A stretch of DNA of 64,000 nucleotides from Gnetum montanum (GCA_015680685.1 MNCI01026259.1:670965-734964); one strand, 5' to 3'. Counted from the stretch's first letter, positions 1 to 13,135 are shown. The notes: generated from the letters alone by a model not told the origin. Program-made: numbers and translations.

Positions 1-178
1 CACAACTTGGGTTCAGGTTACAAGCTGCTCGAATAAAGAGCCATTCACTCTAGGACTCCTACTGCGGGCACATGGGAAAAATTCTAACTCTGGAGTGATC
101 AATCTGCTAGAGCTTCACTACTTCTAGCTAGGATTGGGAAATAAGGGGAGTGCCGCCTCTTATTTATAGATATGGCGA
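1..178 (-). repeat. Inverted LTR fragment (Athila-like family)
   Basis: Read on the minus strand this matches the promoter and R region of the LTR of element E (about 49611-49800). The TATA box TATAAATA lies at 168-161, followed by an 'aagaggcggcac' stretch, 'gagttagaatt', 'gcagtaggagtc' and 'agtgaatgg' in the same order as in E. It is truncated by the window start. It lies head to head with a plus-strand piece of the same kind of LTR. Confidence 0.75.
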
Positions 179-207
179 CGGACTACGATATCGCGTGCAT
201 GTCGCGT

Positions 208-359
208 CTCATCACTAGTCCAAGTGGGAAGGTACGGAACTATGATCTATGAGTAACTGTCTAGATACCACAACTAGCCTGTCTGTGAAGTTCAACCAGA
301 TCGTGCATGAAACGCTCGTATTCGTATGGTTGAGTGTAGGGGTACCTCGCCACTCATCA
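208..359 (+). repeat. 3' end of an LTR (Athila-like family)
   Basis: The stretch from about 217, 'ctagtccaagtgggaa', to the terminal CTCATCA at 353-359 matches the U5 end of the LTRs of B, E and F, including 'agatcgtgcatgaaacgct' and 'ggtacctcgccactcatca'. Unlike the 5' LTRs in this window it is not followed by a tRNA-Asp primer site (the next bases are 'tatggtaac'), so it is the outer end of a 3' or solo LTR. Most of U3 and R is missing. Confidence 0.75.
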
Positions 360-1558
360 TATGGTAACTATAGAAAGTATAGAAAGTATTTCATTGACAT
401 TTTTATAGTAAGTATCGAATGTGTTTTATTTTTTTTTTGGTTTCTACCATATTAAGCTTTCATTTAAATTTAAAAATTGTATTGTCTCCATGCGATTGAA
501 TATTGTATATTAATTATATAAAGTGTTTTATTTTTTTGGTTTTTTTTAAATGTAACACCTTTGACTAGTTGAGAGTAGCCCTACTGCCTTCAAATCTTAC
601 CAAATTATGATATATGGTATGAAGATAATAAAGTAGTAATACTTAAATGACTATGATAAATGATATTGTCTATGCCACACTCATCAAGAATATGAAATGA
701 ATAACAACCAACAATTTTTACTAGTTAAGTCATTTGACATTTTTAAGAACTTAATTTGAATCTAATGTTGATCTGTATAACTATACCTTTAACAAAAGCT
801 AAAGAAACACTAGAAGATTCATTCCATGATCCAACCTCATTTTAGAATCAAGATGATGAACTAGAAATACTCAACAATCCTAAGTAATTGCATTATAGTC
901 TCTTTTCAAAAAGATGATTTTAATTAAATATAATATTTAGTTAATCTATTTAAAAATAATATAAAATCATGGTAGAAAGAAATAGAAGAGGAGAAGATGG
1001 TGTTATCTATAGTGATCTCACTATGATCTATTCAAATATCCTTAAAGTAGTATGTGCTTTAGATGTAAGTGAATGTCATATGATTTGTCCTTGAGGTGCA
1101 TTCTGCTTCATTGCAAATTCAAACATTGGTTGACTTGTACAAGCCATACAATCTTGGTAACATTATAAATAAATTATATAAAATCTAGTTCAACACTACT
1201 ACTATCCTTATTATGAAGCCTCTCTTCTTTTATGTTTTCCTTTAATTTTTTTTTTTTGTTCTTTGTTTATACTTGTGTACCTCTTCTCTATAGTTGATTT
1301 TATCATTTTTTTTAATAGTCTTTTGGCATATTCTATCTTAGTCCTTTGTTTGTAAGTTTTTATATATAGAAATTACTTATAAATGTTTTGGTTTCTTCCT
1401 ACTAGCTTGTTTCTATAGTTTTTTGTGTCTCTATGCATTTCTATTTAAATTCTTTAGTCAGTAGTGTTATTTATTTGCAATTCAAAAATTAAGCATGTAG
1501 GAAGAAAATAATTGATCTAAAATGTATAATTTTAGAAAATGTATTGGTATACATAGGT
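360..1558. other. AT-rich intergenic stretch
   Basis: No coding potential, RNA gene or known repeat recognised. The sequence is strongly AT-rich with long T runs (for example near 1240-1260 and 1305). Confidence 0.5.
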
Positions 1559-2065
1559 TAGTAGAATAGTTCTAATTTTATTTTTGTTTCTTTATTTATG
1601 GGTTATTTGTTTAATTCAAGAATTTGTATGGAATGTGGGGGGTATTACATTATTGTCATAAGGACTATATATTGTAGTTTATAAAGTTCATAGTATATTA
1701 GACCTTTCTTTCTTTTTTAAGATGGATAGTAGTTATAACCAATAGAATTTATTTGTATTTTTTTATTCATGGGTTATTTGTTCAAGTTAGAAATCTATAT
1801 GGGTATGTTGAACTATGTGAAGTTTGATGTGTACCCTTTTCTTTTTTTTAAGAGAAATAGTAATTAGGATTAATATAGATTATTTTTTAGAATATTTGGT
1901 ATTCTTTATAGTTAGGTAATTTGGTAGAATCAATATCATTTAAAAATAATGAGGAAGGGTATTTATGTTTTTTTAAGATGGATAGTAATTAGGATGAGCA
2001 TAGACTATTTTTGAACTTTGTTTGATATTCTTTATAGTTAGGTAGTTTGGTGGAGTAGATTTAGT
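1559..2065. repeat. Degenerate local direct repeats
   Basis: Two overlapping direct repeats are visible. 'ggttatttgtt' with its surroundings recurs at 1601 and 1772, a period of 171. The stretch starting 'agtaattaggat' and continuing through 'attctttatagttaggta' recurs from 1859 and 1984, a period of 125. The copies are diverged and non-coding. Confidence 0.6.
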
Positions 2066-4130
2066 TTCACATTGGAATAAGTATGGGTAGTATTTTATAG
2101 TAGTTTAGTATTGGTTATAGTTAGTTAGTTTGTGAAATATCAAAATGGTGTGATAAGGGGTATTGTAGATTTTTTAATTAGATTATTATTGGTTACTAAA
2201 ATCATAGTCATTATGCTTGCTAATAAACACCAATCTATCAGTAATCATGGCAAAAATTTGCAGCTCAAAATTAGCAACCTAAAACCTATAAAAGCCAAAT
2301 GTAAACACCTTATTCAAGTTCCAAATATTTTTCTTAGTAGTTTTGAACATTTTTGTAACCGAGCAACCTTTGCAACCTTAAACATTTTACATCCATTTTG
2401 GCACTTGTAAGACTTTTGGAAGTAATTGGCATTGACTTGAGCACTAGAGACTCTGAGTGTAGTCCCATTGCTACCAAAGTCAAACACCATTGTTCACATC
2501 ATTTCCATCCAAAGTTGCAAATCTGAGAAAAAACCAACAAGAGGCTTTCAGTGATTGGAGTTGGGAAGTACCTGAATCATGGAGCTTGACTATAGAACGT
2601 AACTTGTCAGCTCCCATAGGCTTCAAGCTCCATCCAAGCCATCTTCTTGTGCATTTGAGCACATAATATGTACTTCTTAAACTTTACACTTTCATTCAAT
2701 AAATTTTTTAGTTCATTTGTAGTGCAAATTTAGTTTCAAGTTTAATTATGTGTTAATTTATTTTCATTCAAAACTACAATTCCTTTCCTATTTTCATTCC
2801 TGTTTATACTTTTTAAATTCCTAGGTGATCGACAAGGCTTTCTAGGGCACATTGGATTCTATTTTTTGAAGGCCCTTAGGATCCAAGGTTAGGCTATTGC
2901 ACCTGGGATTTTTGGTTTTTCTAGCAAACAAATTTTCCAGGCACTACAATTTTTGATGCTAGAAGAAGGACTTCTACCCAAATTCTTAGCCCAAAAACCT
3001 ATTCCAACCTATTCAAAACCTATTTAAACATTTTTGAAACATTTTATAAACATTTTTTGAAACCAAGTTTTTACCATTCTAAACTTTGAAAACTTACAAT
3101 TATTAACATCCAAAACCAACATTGGTATTTCAATTCCTACCCACAATGCCCAGCATACTTGTGGTTGGTGATTTGAGTGTTACTGCATTTTCACAACATC
3201 TACTGGATTTTTTGAATCTAGCATAGTCAACATCAAAAATTGTTATTTCTACTTACTAAAACCTATGTTTGACATCTAAAGACCATCATAGACCATCCAA
3301 AAATCCAACCATATTTTTTATGACATTTTGCAAGAAGAATTTAGCATAGACACTACTAGGACTTCAACGTAGTCCTTAGAAAACCCAAAATTTTCATAAT
3401 TGATTTCTTAAAACCAACATACATACCCTTTGGAGGAAACACTTCCAACTTGGTTTTACCAAGAAAAAACCCATTTCCACGACTACCTTAACATAGTTGC
3501 TTGGATAATACAATGGTCTACTACACATCCTCTAGCATAGATATTGTTGGAAAAGCTAGCATTGTTGGTGTCACCAACTTAAAAACTTCACACCACTTTC
3601 CAAAGTGTAGTGTATAGAATTCTCACTGCAACTTGCACTACACCTTAGTTGCAGTTTCAAGTATTTTTCTAGCCATAGCCAGTTACACCTTTGGGCAATT
3701 CGACTTGCTAGAATTTTGGTTTAATTAATTAAAAATTAAATCAAACATCCCACCTTTCCTACCCTTTTTTCCAAACTACCCAGCTTAGTTGGGGTGGACA
3801 AATTACATTTTTCATCACCACACAAACACCAGCATTGCTTTTTCAAGATACCCAATGTATCTTTTGAAAAATAACATTTTTTTTTTGGGTTACACAACAA
3901 TACCCTACGTAGTTTTCATAAAAGGAAAGTACACCAACATCCCTTAAATAAGCAAAGAAAAAATTTACTATTTTTATCACCAACATATTTTTGGAAAAAC
4001 ACGAATTTATCTTTCCAAAACCCTACATATTACAAACAACCATCTTTTCCATATTCACCTTTTCACTACAACTACTAGAATTTTCAAATCCTAGCTTAGA
4101 TTTTCAAAGTCCAACTTTTTTTTTCCTAGA
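2066..4130. other. AT-rich intergenic stretch, 5' flank of element A
   Basis: No gene recognised. The longest open stretches are about 90 codons, lack any family signature and have AT-driven composition. Element A is inserted at its right edge after the bases CTAGA. Confidence 0.5.
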
Positions 4131-4995
4131 TGATGACTCATGAGTTGGGTTGTGTCAATGAGCATACATCGATGCATCCTCGTCGATGCATGGGTTGATG
4201 CATTGATGAAAATTCATCAACATAGTGGTTGTGTCTACCTATATAAATGCACATACCCACTACCTTTATGGCAATGTTGAGTCAATAGAGTAGCTAAGTT
4301 CTTGCAATTTTTTTTCATGAAAGTTAGAATATTTTCTAAGTACCTACAATAGGACTTCAAGGATTGTACATATCCTTACTTAAGCATTAATGTATTTGAA
4401 CACTTTGATGTACCAGCAATAAAGATGAAATTCTTAGAACTCCTTGCAACACTCAAAATAGATTAATGTTTACTTTTATGCACTTTATTATTCACGCACT
4501 TTACATTCATGTTCTTAGTTAATTAACATGCTTAATTAATACACATAAGTATGAATACCTCGAACATACCATTAACACTTGGTAATCCTAGCAGTGTTAT
4601 CATTTGGTTCACCTAGTAGCCTAACCCTTGATAACCTAGTAGCATCTTAATGAGTTTAGGATGTGTACAAAATGTGTGGGCTTGGATACTTATGTTAGGA
4701 AGTAGATTAAGGCATTAGATAGTTACATAGATTAATTCACAATTCATTAGTTTATTTCATAAATAGATTGATTAAAATAAAATATAGAATCAATGAAAAT
4801 CATGTGCCTTGGCTTACACTTAACCATACACTTGCTCTTACACAAGTAAAGCCAGGAAGATAACGATCACATCCTTAAGTTATTACCTTTACTATTGTGT
4901 ATTTGGAAATCTAAATTTCACAAAGTTTGATTGGATTGCTAATGTAGTACTTGTGATTCATATGGTTGGGCATAGGAACTACTTGCTACTCATCA
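4131..4995 (+). repeat. 5' LTR of element A
   Basis: It starts TGATGACTCATGAG and ends CTCATCA. A TATA box (TATAAAT) lies at 4242-4248 and a polyadenylation-type AATAAA near 4419, which would delimit R. U3 just upstream of the TATA box is rich in GATGCAT words (about 4165-4206). It aligns along its length with 16273-17135. Confidence 0.88.
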
Positions 4996-4996
4996 T

Positions 4997-5014
4997 TGGT
5001 GCTATTGCTAGGGA
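4997..5014 (+). other. Primer-binding site, tRNA-Asp type (element A)
   Basis: TGGTGCTATTGCTAGGGA follows the LTR end after one base. It differs from the complement of the plant tRNA-Asp 3' end (TGGCGCCGTTGCCGGGGA) at five positions, all C-to-T or G-to-A. Confidence 0.8.
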
Positions 5015-5145
5015 TTTTAGTTAACTAAGTGCACTACATAGAAAAGATAGTGAAACCATCTAACAATGTTCTAAAATAACCTAATGTAAAACCATTAAGA
5101 TAAATAATTATAACCAACACACATTAGTTTTATACAATCACTGAT

Positions 5146-7720
5146 ATGGCTTCTTCTTGCAAGGAAGACTCTCCACCACTATTCATATGCGAAACCAATC
5201 AAAGACAAGAAGGCCATAAGATACTGGTGCCTCGAAAATTCAAAGTGATCTATACTCATCTAGATGCCTACACTTTGGATTTGACCTTTATCCTACACCA
5301 TGACAAGCAACTATGATGGAGTAACATGGAAGGCAACATCATGTTTCCTCTTAACTGATCTATTCCTACAATACTAAATAATCTCATCAAGTTGGGAATT
5401 TCAAGACTCAATGGAAATAATGAGGTTCATAACCATGCTTATCAAGATTATCATTTGATAGAAGAACAACAAAAGAAAGATCAACAAATGGAAGCTAGAT
5501 ATGAAGCTTCAAAATGAAAAAGGTTTTCTAACCACTTATTCTTATAAACACAAAAAGAAAACAAGGACTTCTTTTTAGGTACCTTCCAATACACATATTC
5601 TCCTCCTCTTCTTAATGAGGAAATCCTTGAATAGTGGTTGCAATCAATGGTGAACAATCTTGATCATAGAAAGAATGAATTACAAGATTAGGGGGCCTCG
5701 AAAAATGGTAGTGAAGGCAAGAATAATGATAAGCATCATAAGTAAGATAAATATGATGATCAGGATAGGGACCAAAGAAGTTAGGGTAGTAGGCATCACT
5801 CTAATGCTAGTTCTATTTCCTCTTTGCCTTCATCATCCTCATTGTCTTCCTCTTCCAACTTTGATAAGAGAAGTAGATGCAATAGAAATCATGATGAAGA
5901 TGAACAACATGATACAGATGATTGCAAATCTTGCAAAGATAATAAATACCATGGGCATGATCAATGTGGGGATGACCATCATAGAGAATGAAGGGACAAC
6001 ATGACTCATCATAGGCATCATAGCCATGATAGGGGCGACAGAGACCACTATGACTATGATGACCCCCTACTAGCTACTAGCAATGTGTTAAACATTTTAG
6101 AGGCTATTACGATACCAACTTGGCATGTGGAGAATAGTCAAATCAAGTGGTTGGATACAAATGATATCCCCAAGCTCAAAAGAAGATATAATTTAGATCC
6201 AAAAAATCACCTACAAGCCTTTCACAATGCCTGTGCCTTGTAAAATGTAGAGAATGAATGGAAAAGCTAAAGCTATTTTTCAGGACACTCATCAAAGAAG
6301 CAAAGAGCTAATACTAGTCCTTGGAACTGAAACCTATTCAATAATGTAGTACAATGCTAGAGCTATTGAATGATAAGTATCAAATGTACTCTAGAGTGTC
6401 TAATTTGAGGAGGAAAATCTAAGTATGCAAACAAGGCACTCATGAGTCCGTGAATGTGGCTATGGGCAAGTACTACTCTTTGTTGCACTGATGACTAGGC
6501 CATGGATACTCTCAACTAGATCAGTTGTTCCATATCATAGATGGGATCAAAACTAAAACAAGGAGAACCCTTGGGATCTATGCCCAAGGGAAAATTTTTG
6601 AGATAAGGATCCATTAGATTCAAAGGCTCATTGAGCAAGTGGCCAAAGAAGAGGAAGTGCTAAAAAATGAAAAGGTAAAGAGGAATACAACTGAGACCCC
6701 TCTATCTACAAGAGGAAGGTTCAATTCTATGAAAATGAGATGGAGACACCATTTGATGAAGACGTGCAAAGGAAAACCTTGTCAATTGAAAAATCTATCA
6801 CTAAAATATCGACTAAGGTTGATAAAATGTGAAACTCCTTCGACAAAAAATTCCAAACTACTCTAAAGATTATAGAGGAGAGTAGAGATTAAGGAGATAG
6901 TGATCATAAGATAAGAAAGAAAAAGGAGGCTAAACGTTAATATCATAGAGCTAAGGGCAAAGTTGTAGTAGTAGAGGAGGTTGTAGATTCGGAGTCCAAT
7001 CATGATGATTGTGACATATACCAACATGAACATCTCAAGGGTTTTTTCCCTATTATGTTACACTTACAAGAATTTGGGGTATATGCTTTAAATTCTAAAT
7101 TGGTAAAACAGCAAGCACCAAGGAGGTTGGTTTATCCACAAGGCAACTAGTAGCAATAGTTTTACCAATAGGCTTCCTATCTTAGTGAAGCATCACCTCA
7201 ACCTCAAGAATAATATTAGTAGTGATAACACCCATAGTCGTGGGGGATTCCACCTCTAAGGCAATGATATCCTTATCATCAACCTAATCCATACAGGTAC
7301 TACGTTTAATAGCCCATCTCTCCACGTGACTCTTCTAGTCACGCTTCCTTTCCACATCACTATTACCCTTAAAAATACTATAGAGCACCATCACAAAGGG
7401 AGGAGTCCTAATTTTCCTACTATCCTCCTCCACACTCTTTCACTTCTACATCTCCACCTTCAACTCCTCTACCACCTACTTCATCTATGCAAGGTGAGAT
7501 ACCTACCCAGCCATAGCAAAGAAATGCCATAAGGGCTGCAAACTTATAGCTATATTTTCAATCGAGTGGTTCTAAATCTAAGCCTTACAAACAATCATTC
7601 TTTAGAACCAATAGCTCCACAAAGTTCTCACAAACACCTATGGCTATTAACCCTACTGCTACCTCCTCTAAAATTTCTGTTGAGCAACCTTTGAATCAAA
7701 GCACTCCCTAGTTGCATACT
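5146..7720 (+). pseudogene. Gag of element A (degenerate)
   Basis: The proposed start at 5146 opens MASSCKEDSPP and is followed by a stretch shared with C, E and F ('VIYTHLDAY', 'DFTFILH'). Downstream come a His/Asp/Arg-rich tract (about 6001-6060), the capsid-like core with 'NHLQAFHNACAL' (6157-6240) and a Cys/His motif at 7010-7048 in which the last Cys is lost. The C-terminal part is Pro/Tyr/Gln-rich. Gag would form the particle and package RNA. Many stops and frameshifts are present (for example directly after the capsid core at 6241), so the reading frame is inferred by comparison with E and F. Confidence 0.72.
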
Positions 7721-7724
7721 ATCA

Positions 7725-8260
7725 TGTTGACCCATTTAGTCATAAATTAGATTAAGGCTAATCATCTTCCCAAGAAGATATTTGATCCTAGGAGATCTCT
7801 TATCTATTTACAAATTGCTAAAAATGAACCATGTAAGGCTCTTTTGGACTCAATTTCTAGAGTTAACTTGATTTTACAAGAAATTTACAAATCCTAGAAA
7901 CTATCTCCCTTGAAAAAGATCGATATCATACTAGATCTATCATATCAATCCATCATTATTCCTTTAGGATTGGTGGAAGACATCATGACCACTATTTATG
8001 GGTGGTCATCTCCTATAGATTTCCTTGTAATCCATGTGGAGAATAGTAAAGGGGACTTTCCTATCATCATGGAGAGAGCATGGCTAAGCACTATAAATGC
8101 ATGGCTGAGGATCAAAGACCTATCCTTAGAAATTTTCAAGGAGAATGAATTTGGAAAAATTGAGAAGAAGAGAATTCTATGCATCATGTATAGTGACACA
8201 GGGTCCCACTATGTGCAAAAACTATGGACTATAAAGAGCATATTATGTAAGACATGTAGT
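7725..8260 (+). pseudogene. Retropepsin-like protease of element A (degenerate)
   Basis: Reads 'LIYLQIAKNEPCKALLDS' then the flap and C-terminal parts 'IIPLGLVEDI', 'TTIYGWSSPIDFLVI', 'DFPIIMERAWLSTI'. These align with the proteases of C, E and F. The catalytic Asp is present at 7847-7849, but the triplet is D-S-I instead of D-S/T-G. Stops occur near 7750 and 7898. A conserved spacer that links protease to RT continues to about 8640. Confidence 0.72.
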
Positions 8261-8639
8261 TAATGTGTAGATGTCAAAAAAATTCAAAGGTTCCTGTACA
8301 TAGTAGCCATTAAATAAGAGGACACTCAGTGGTTAACTAAAAAAAGGCAAGATTAATGATGTGCATGGAACTAGCTAAGAGCCTCACAAGTTCTTATGTT
8401 GAAAGCATGGATCAATTGGAGCAAGTCCATCACCAACTCTTTAATGAACAAGGCAAAATCAATTGGAGAGAGTTGGAGATCCCTGAAACTTTTAAATAGG
8501 ATCCCCTTAAGTTAAATACTTTATCAGCAGAAATGGAGTATGCATTTCTTAACAATGGCAAGCCAATAATCATCATTGCCACACTTGCTCCACTATAGAA
8601 AAAGAAATTATTGAAATTTGTCAACAAATGGCCAACAAC

Positions 8640-9480
8640 CTTTGCCTAGTCATATCATAAGCTAACTTGAATTGATCCAAGGATATGCCAGCATAGAATA
8701 TATACAAATTCCTCCATCAAACCAAAGAGGTAGCCTCAAAAATGCTTCAACCCAAAGCTCAAGCAAATCTTCAAGGAGGAGATTGAACAACTCCTCCATG
8801 CTAGGTTCATTTATCTCATTACAAATAGCAAGTAGCTTGTTATTTTCCCAAAGACAAGATGAAAGTGAAAGGTCTTCATAAACTTCAATTTGTTGAACAT
8901 GGCCACTCAAAAAGATCACACTCTATTTCCATTTGTGGATCAAGTATTAGATATGATTGTGGGGCATTATTACTACAACTTTCTAGATGGTTGTAGTGGC
9001 TATAACCAAATCCAGATTACCAAAGAACTAAGCTAACACAACATTCACAAGTCCTTGGAGGACTTTTGCATACTGAAAGATGCCCTTTGGCCTATGCAAT
9101 GCTCCCGCCACATTTCAATGATTGGTACTCAACATCTTCCAATAACAAATCAATAGTAAGATAAAAGTCTTCATGGATGACTTCTTTACCAATGGGGATA
9201 CCTTTGAGTAAGCCTTGGACTACCTTAAGTAAGTGCTCCAACAATGTGTAGAAACCAACTTAAGGCTTAATTAGCAAAAGAGCCATCTAGTGGTCTAAGA
9301 GGACATGTTCCAAGGCACTGAATTAGGGTCATCCAAGGAATAACCAGACAACTAGAAACTATGAAGGATGTGAGGTCATTCCTTGGTAATACTACTTACT
9401 ACAGGTGCTTCAACGAGAACTTTTCAAAGATTGCTAAGCCATTGGTGGAGCTTACAAAGAAAGAAGAATCATTCGTTTGG
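8640..9480 (+). pseudogene. Reverse transcriptase of element A (degenerate)
   Basis: The RT region is recognisable by order and by fragments in all three frames. It includes the counterpart of 'FTSPWRTFAY', an Ala-Pro-rich stretch, and the active-site box F-M-D-D at 9170-9181 in the context 'KVFMDDF'. It ends with the 'RCFNENFSKIAKPLVEL' thumb/connection stretch at about 9405-9460. Numerous frameshifts and stops make it inactive. In family terms this copies element RNA into DNA within the particle. Confidence 0.75.
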
Positions 9481-9950
9481 ACCAAGGAATGTGAGAATGC
9501 ATTCTAAAAACTCAAGAAAAATCTCATAAAAACTCTAATTCTACTAGCACCAGACTAGTCTAGACCATTCCATATCATGATGGATGCATCAAACTATGCC
9601 TTGGGAGCCATGCTTACATAGATGGATGAACAAAAACATCCATACAACATCCACTATGTAAGAAAAAGAATTATGGGTGCACAACTTAACTACACCACCA
9701 TTAAAAAGGAGCTTATGATGATGGTGTGCACATTGGAGAAGTTTATGCACTATGTGCTTGGGTACAAAGTGTTTGTACACATGAATCACAGTGCCATATG
9801 GTTCCTGATGAATAAGCTAATGGTGAGTTTCCATGTCATACAATGGCTAGTGATCCTTTAGGAGTTTCATCTAATAATGGTAGACTAAAAGGAAATTGAC
9901 AATATGATAGTTGATCACTTGTCTTGGTTAAGATGGAACAACAAAGAGGA
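9481..9950 (+). pseudogene. RNase H of element A (degenerate)
   Basis: Reads 'PFHIMMDASNYALGAML', 'AQLNYTTIKKELMMMV', 'HYVLGYKVFVHMNHSAI' and 'IVDHLSWLRW', the normal order of a Ty3/Gypsy RNase H. The Asp usually found in the T-D-H box is Asn here (M-N-H), as in element F. In-frame stops fall near 9618 and 9859. Confidence 0.75.
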
Positions 9951-10069
9951 TGAGAGTCTACTGTCTCATCAATTTCCTAATGAACTTCTCTTTGCTAATG
10001 CTCTTAATAAGTAAGCTTTCAAAGAAGCAAACTATTACAAGAACATCCACTCCTATCTACTTACACAAG

Positions 10070-11290
10070 AGATGTCATAGGGGTGGCACCATAAGAAGAA
10101 ATAGCAATTTCTTCATCAGGCAAAGCACTTTATGGAAATTAATGACAACCTCTACAAGATTTGCATGAATGGTCTAGTACGATGGTGTGTCCCTAATGTA
10201 CATCAACTTTGAGACCTCCATGATGCACATGAGGGTCCTTTTGAGGACCATTATGTTGGGAGGTGAATGACCATTAAGATCCTCATGGGGAATATTGTTG
10301 GCCCACAATCTTTAGTGATGCTCATCAATTCTTCTGCTTCTATGATAAATGCCAATGTGATGAAGGGATGACTGCATGCATGGAAAGACCTCAATAGTGG
10401 ATCCAACCACTAAAGCCTTTTGATCTTTGGGGGATTAACATCATGGGAACCATCACCCCTATGTCAAATGGAAAGGTCTACATTATCATGGTTGTTGACT
10501 ATTGCACCAAATGGGCTAAAGCTGTAGCCATCACCTACTATTCATCATCTATAGCAGCCCAGTTTATACAACAACATGTTGTAAATAGGTTTGATGTGCC
10601 ATGGACATTGATTTTAGATAATGGAACACATTTCACTAGTGCCAATTTTTGAAAACTCATGCAACACTTGGGGGTTGAACATAAACTAACAACTCTATAC
10701 CACCTCTAAGCCAATGGTCAAGCTAAGGTTACCAATAGGAAAATTACCAAAATACTAACACATATAGTTAGTAAATATAGGAGGGATTGGAGCAACAAAC
10801 TCAACAATTCCCTTTTTCTTATCATTCAACATGGAAAGTCCCTATTGGGTACTCTCCCTATGAACTAGTGTATGAAAAACTTCCAGTAGTTCCCATCCAA
10901 GATAAACTCCATATACTTTCAATAGCCTATGACCTTGACTTGGATCTACGTCTAGCCCAAAAAGAATGATTGATTAATCACAATGTGCTAGATGAGAATA
11001 GATTAGTGGCCCTTTCATCTATTAAAGTACACAACACACACAATAAACAATGTCATGGCCTCAATATTAGAAAGGTAAAGTTTCAACTAGAAGATAAGAT
11101 GCTCTACTAGAAACCCATGCACATACCTCAATGAACAAAATTTCAAAAATTATGAGAGGATCCTTACATTATATACCAAACCTTCCCATCTAAGGTCATG
11201 ATGATCTACCAGCCAGATAGCCCAAATAAAAGATTCTTAGTTAACACCTAACAACCAAAGCCTTTCCTTGAATCACAAAGAACCAATGGA
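10070..11290 (+). pseudogene. Integrase of element A (degenerate)
   Basis: The zinc-binding region ('DAHEGPFEDHYVG', about 10220-10260) is followed by the catalytic core with 'MGTITPMSNGKVYIIMVVDY' from 10443. The core triad is broken: the first Asp reads Asn ('INIMG'), the second is kept in 'LDNGTHF', and the Glu reads Lys ('NGQAKVTN'). The C-terminal part continues through the 'SPYELVYEKLP' stretch to a tail ending near 11290. Stops and frameshifts are frequent. Confidence 0.78.
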
Positions 11291-11329
11291 AATAATGCCT
11301 CAACCAATGGCCAAGCACACTCGATGTTT

Positions 11330-13135
11330 CAAATCTCCCCCTTCCAAATTATTTGTATAGGAGATGGTCATACACGCTAATATCCTATGAAGTGGCTTCT
11401 CAATTTTTAATTTTTTTGGTTTATACTATTTTTAATACGTTTTTGTTTTCTTGAGTATTTTACAATTTTTTATATATATTAACTTATTTGAAACTTTCTT
11501 ACATTTCTTTCTTTTTCTTTATTGCCATCAAGACTTTGCTGCTAACTACAGCTGCTAATTGATGGTGGTTTTCAACTGCATTATTTATTTGATTACAAAT
11601 AATTGGATTTCATCTTAGAATTACTAATGGAACATTAATTCTTTTCATGATAATATGCAATGAGTCCATGGCATCCACCACTCCACACAACTCTATAATG
11701 TTTCCTCGTTTTGAAAATATGAGGCCCCTTCTTAATAACAACTTATAATGAATTTGTGACCTTGGTACTTTCCAAACTCTAGACAAATTAGGTGGATGAA
11801 AAAGGGTGTGGCTTCAAGAGGATCTAGGGTGTCATGAGTATTTCCATGGATTTCTCACAATTCCACCATCAACCAATAAATAGGAAGCAGTGTCTTTATA
11901 TGATGTGGTTTCCAATGAAAAAAATAATGGGAATTCAAAGCACACTCCTTAGACACAATAATGGGATACAAGCACTAATTATGAGGCTGGAAAGACATGT
12001 TACCCTTGCCTAAAGAAACTCCTCTAACTAAGGTCATTTCCACTTCCTACTTTTCTTTTCTTCTTTCTTTGGAATGGTGAGTAGTCTGTGGGGACGTTCT
12101 TGTACCTTGGAGGGTGGAATTGTCTAATGTGCCAATGTGAAGTCACTGGAAGTGCATGATCTTGATTTGGACTAAGGAAGGAAGCTCTTAGGTCATATTA
12201 ATCACATCCTTCATAAGGAACTTCATATGATCAAAATGCAAGACTCCATTTCATACTCTCTCTATCATCCACCTATTCTTTCCATGTACCACCTCACTGC
12301 CTCTTCTCATGAATGTATCAATGGGTTCATTTTGTGATGGTCATAATTCTTTGATGATTTGGTTTTTAACAATACACAACCATTAATCATCCTTGGGGCC
12401 CACAAACTCCTTGGTTTGAGGACATACAAGGGCAATAAGGACATGAGCTTGCTATGGAGAGGACCCACTTGCATAGTCCTTGGTTGGGATAGTTAAGTTT
12501 CATATACCTTAGCCATTTTACTTTCAAAACCTATGTTTTCCATCACAATGCATCTAGTTTCTATATTCCTTAGCACCTAACTCTTTTACTAAATCTCCAT
12601 TTGAAACATATCCTTAGCCCTCTTCAAGCATTCGTCCTTCTTCTAGGCTTTTCTAGCTTTCCCTAGACTCTAATTTCATGTAAAAAAAAACTCTTTTTTC
12701 TTAGTTTTTTAAATTAAAAAATTTTATATTTTTGGTTGCATCAACACATCCCCATTGACACATGGAAAAAATAGTATAAATACACAAAAAGAGTTAGAAA
12801 ATTTTTCACATTTGCTTCAAAATGCCATGGGAGTTTTTGTAATTTTCAAAGCCCAAAGCCTTCTCAAGCCCATAACTTCTTAACCGCTTGTCTAAATTCA
12901 CTCATTCTTCAACCCTATAGCTACTAGAGGTAAGCTTTATGTTGTGGGGGCCACAAACTAATGGTTTTTTATAGAAAATTTTTTGGAATTTTTCTAACTC
13001 CTAGATGGTTTAACTAATAAAATAATATTAAATATCACCAATACACCAAAGTTAATCCTCACCAAGAAACTTAGGTAGCATTACCATAAAATAATCAATC
13101 TACCATGATCACAAATTAGCCTAAGTGTAACTATC
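11330..13135 (+). other. 3' non-coding region of element A
   Basis: Follows integrase and aligns by eye with 61240-62500 in F and about 26700-27750 in B. Shared landmarks are the 'gggtgtgg/acttcaag' block near 11806, 'accaataaataggaag' near 11870, the block at 12431-12470 ('catgagcttgct', 'aggacccactt') and a G-rich tract at 12946-12950. No coding pattern is shared. Confidence 0.6.

Noticed and set aside
2132-2410. 92-codon open stretch in AT-rich DNA
   Set aside because: No motif and no codon bias different from its surroundings.
5660-6048. Met/Ile-rich open stretches on both strands in element A
   Set aside because: Same cause: off-frame reading of the His/Asp-rich Gag tract.
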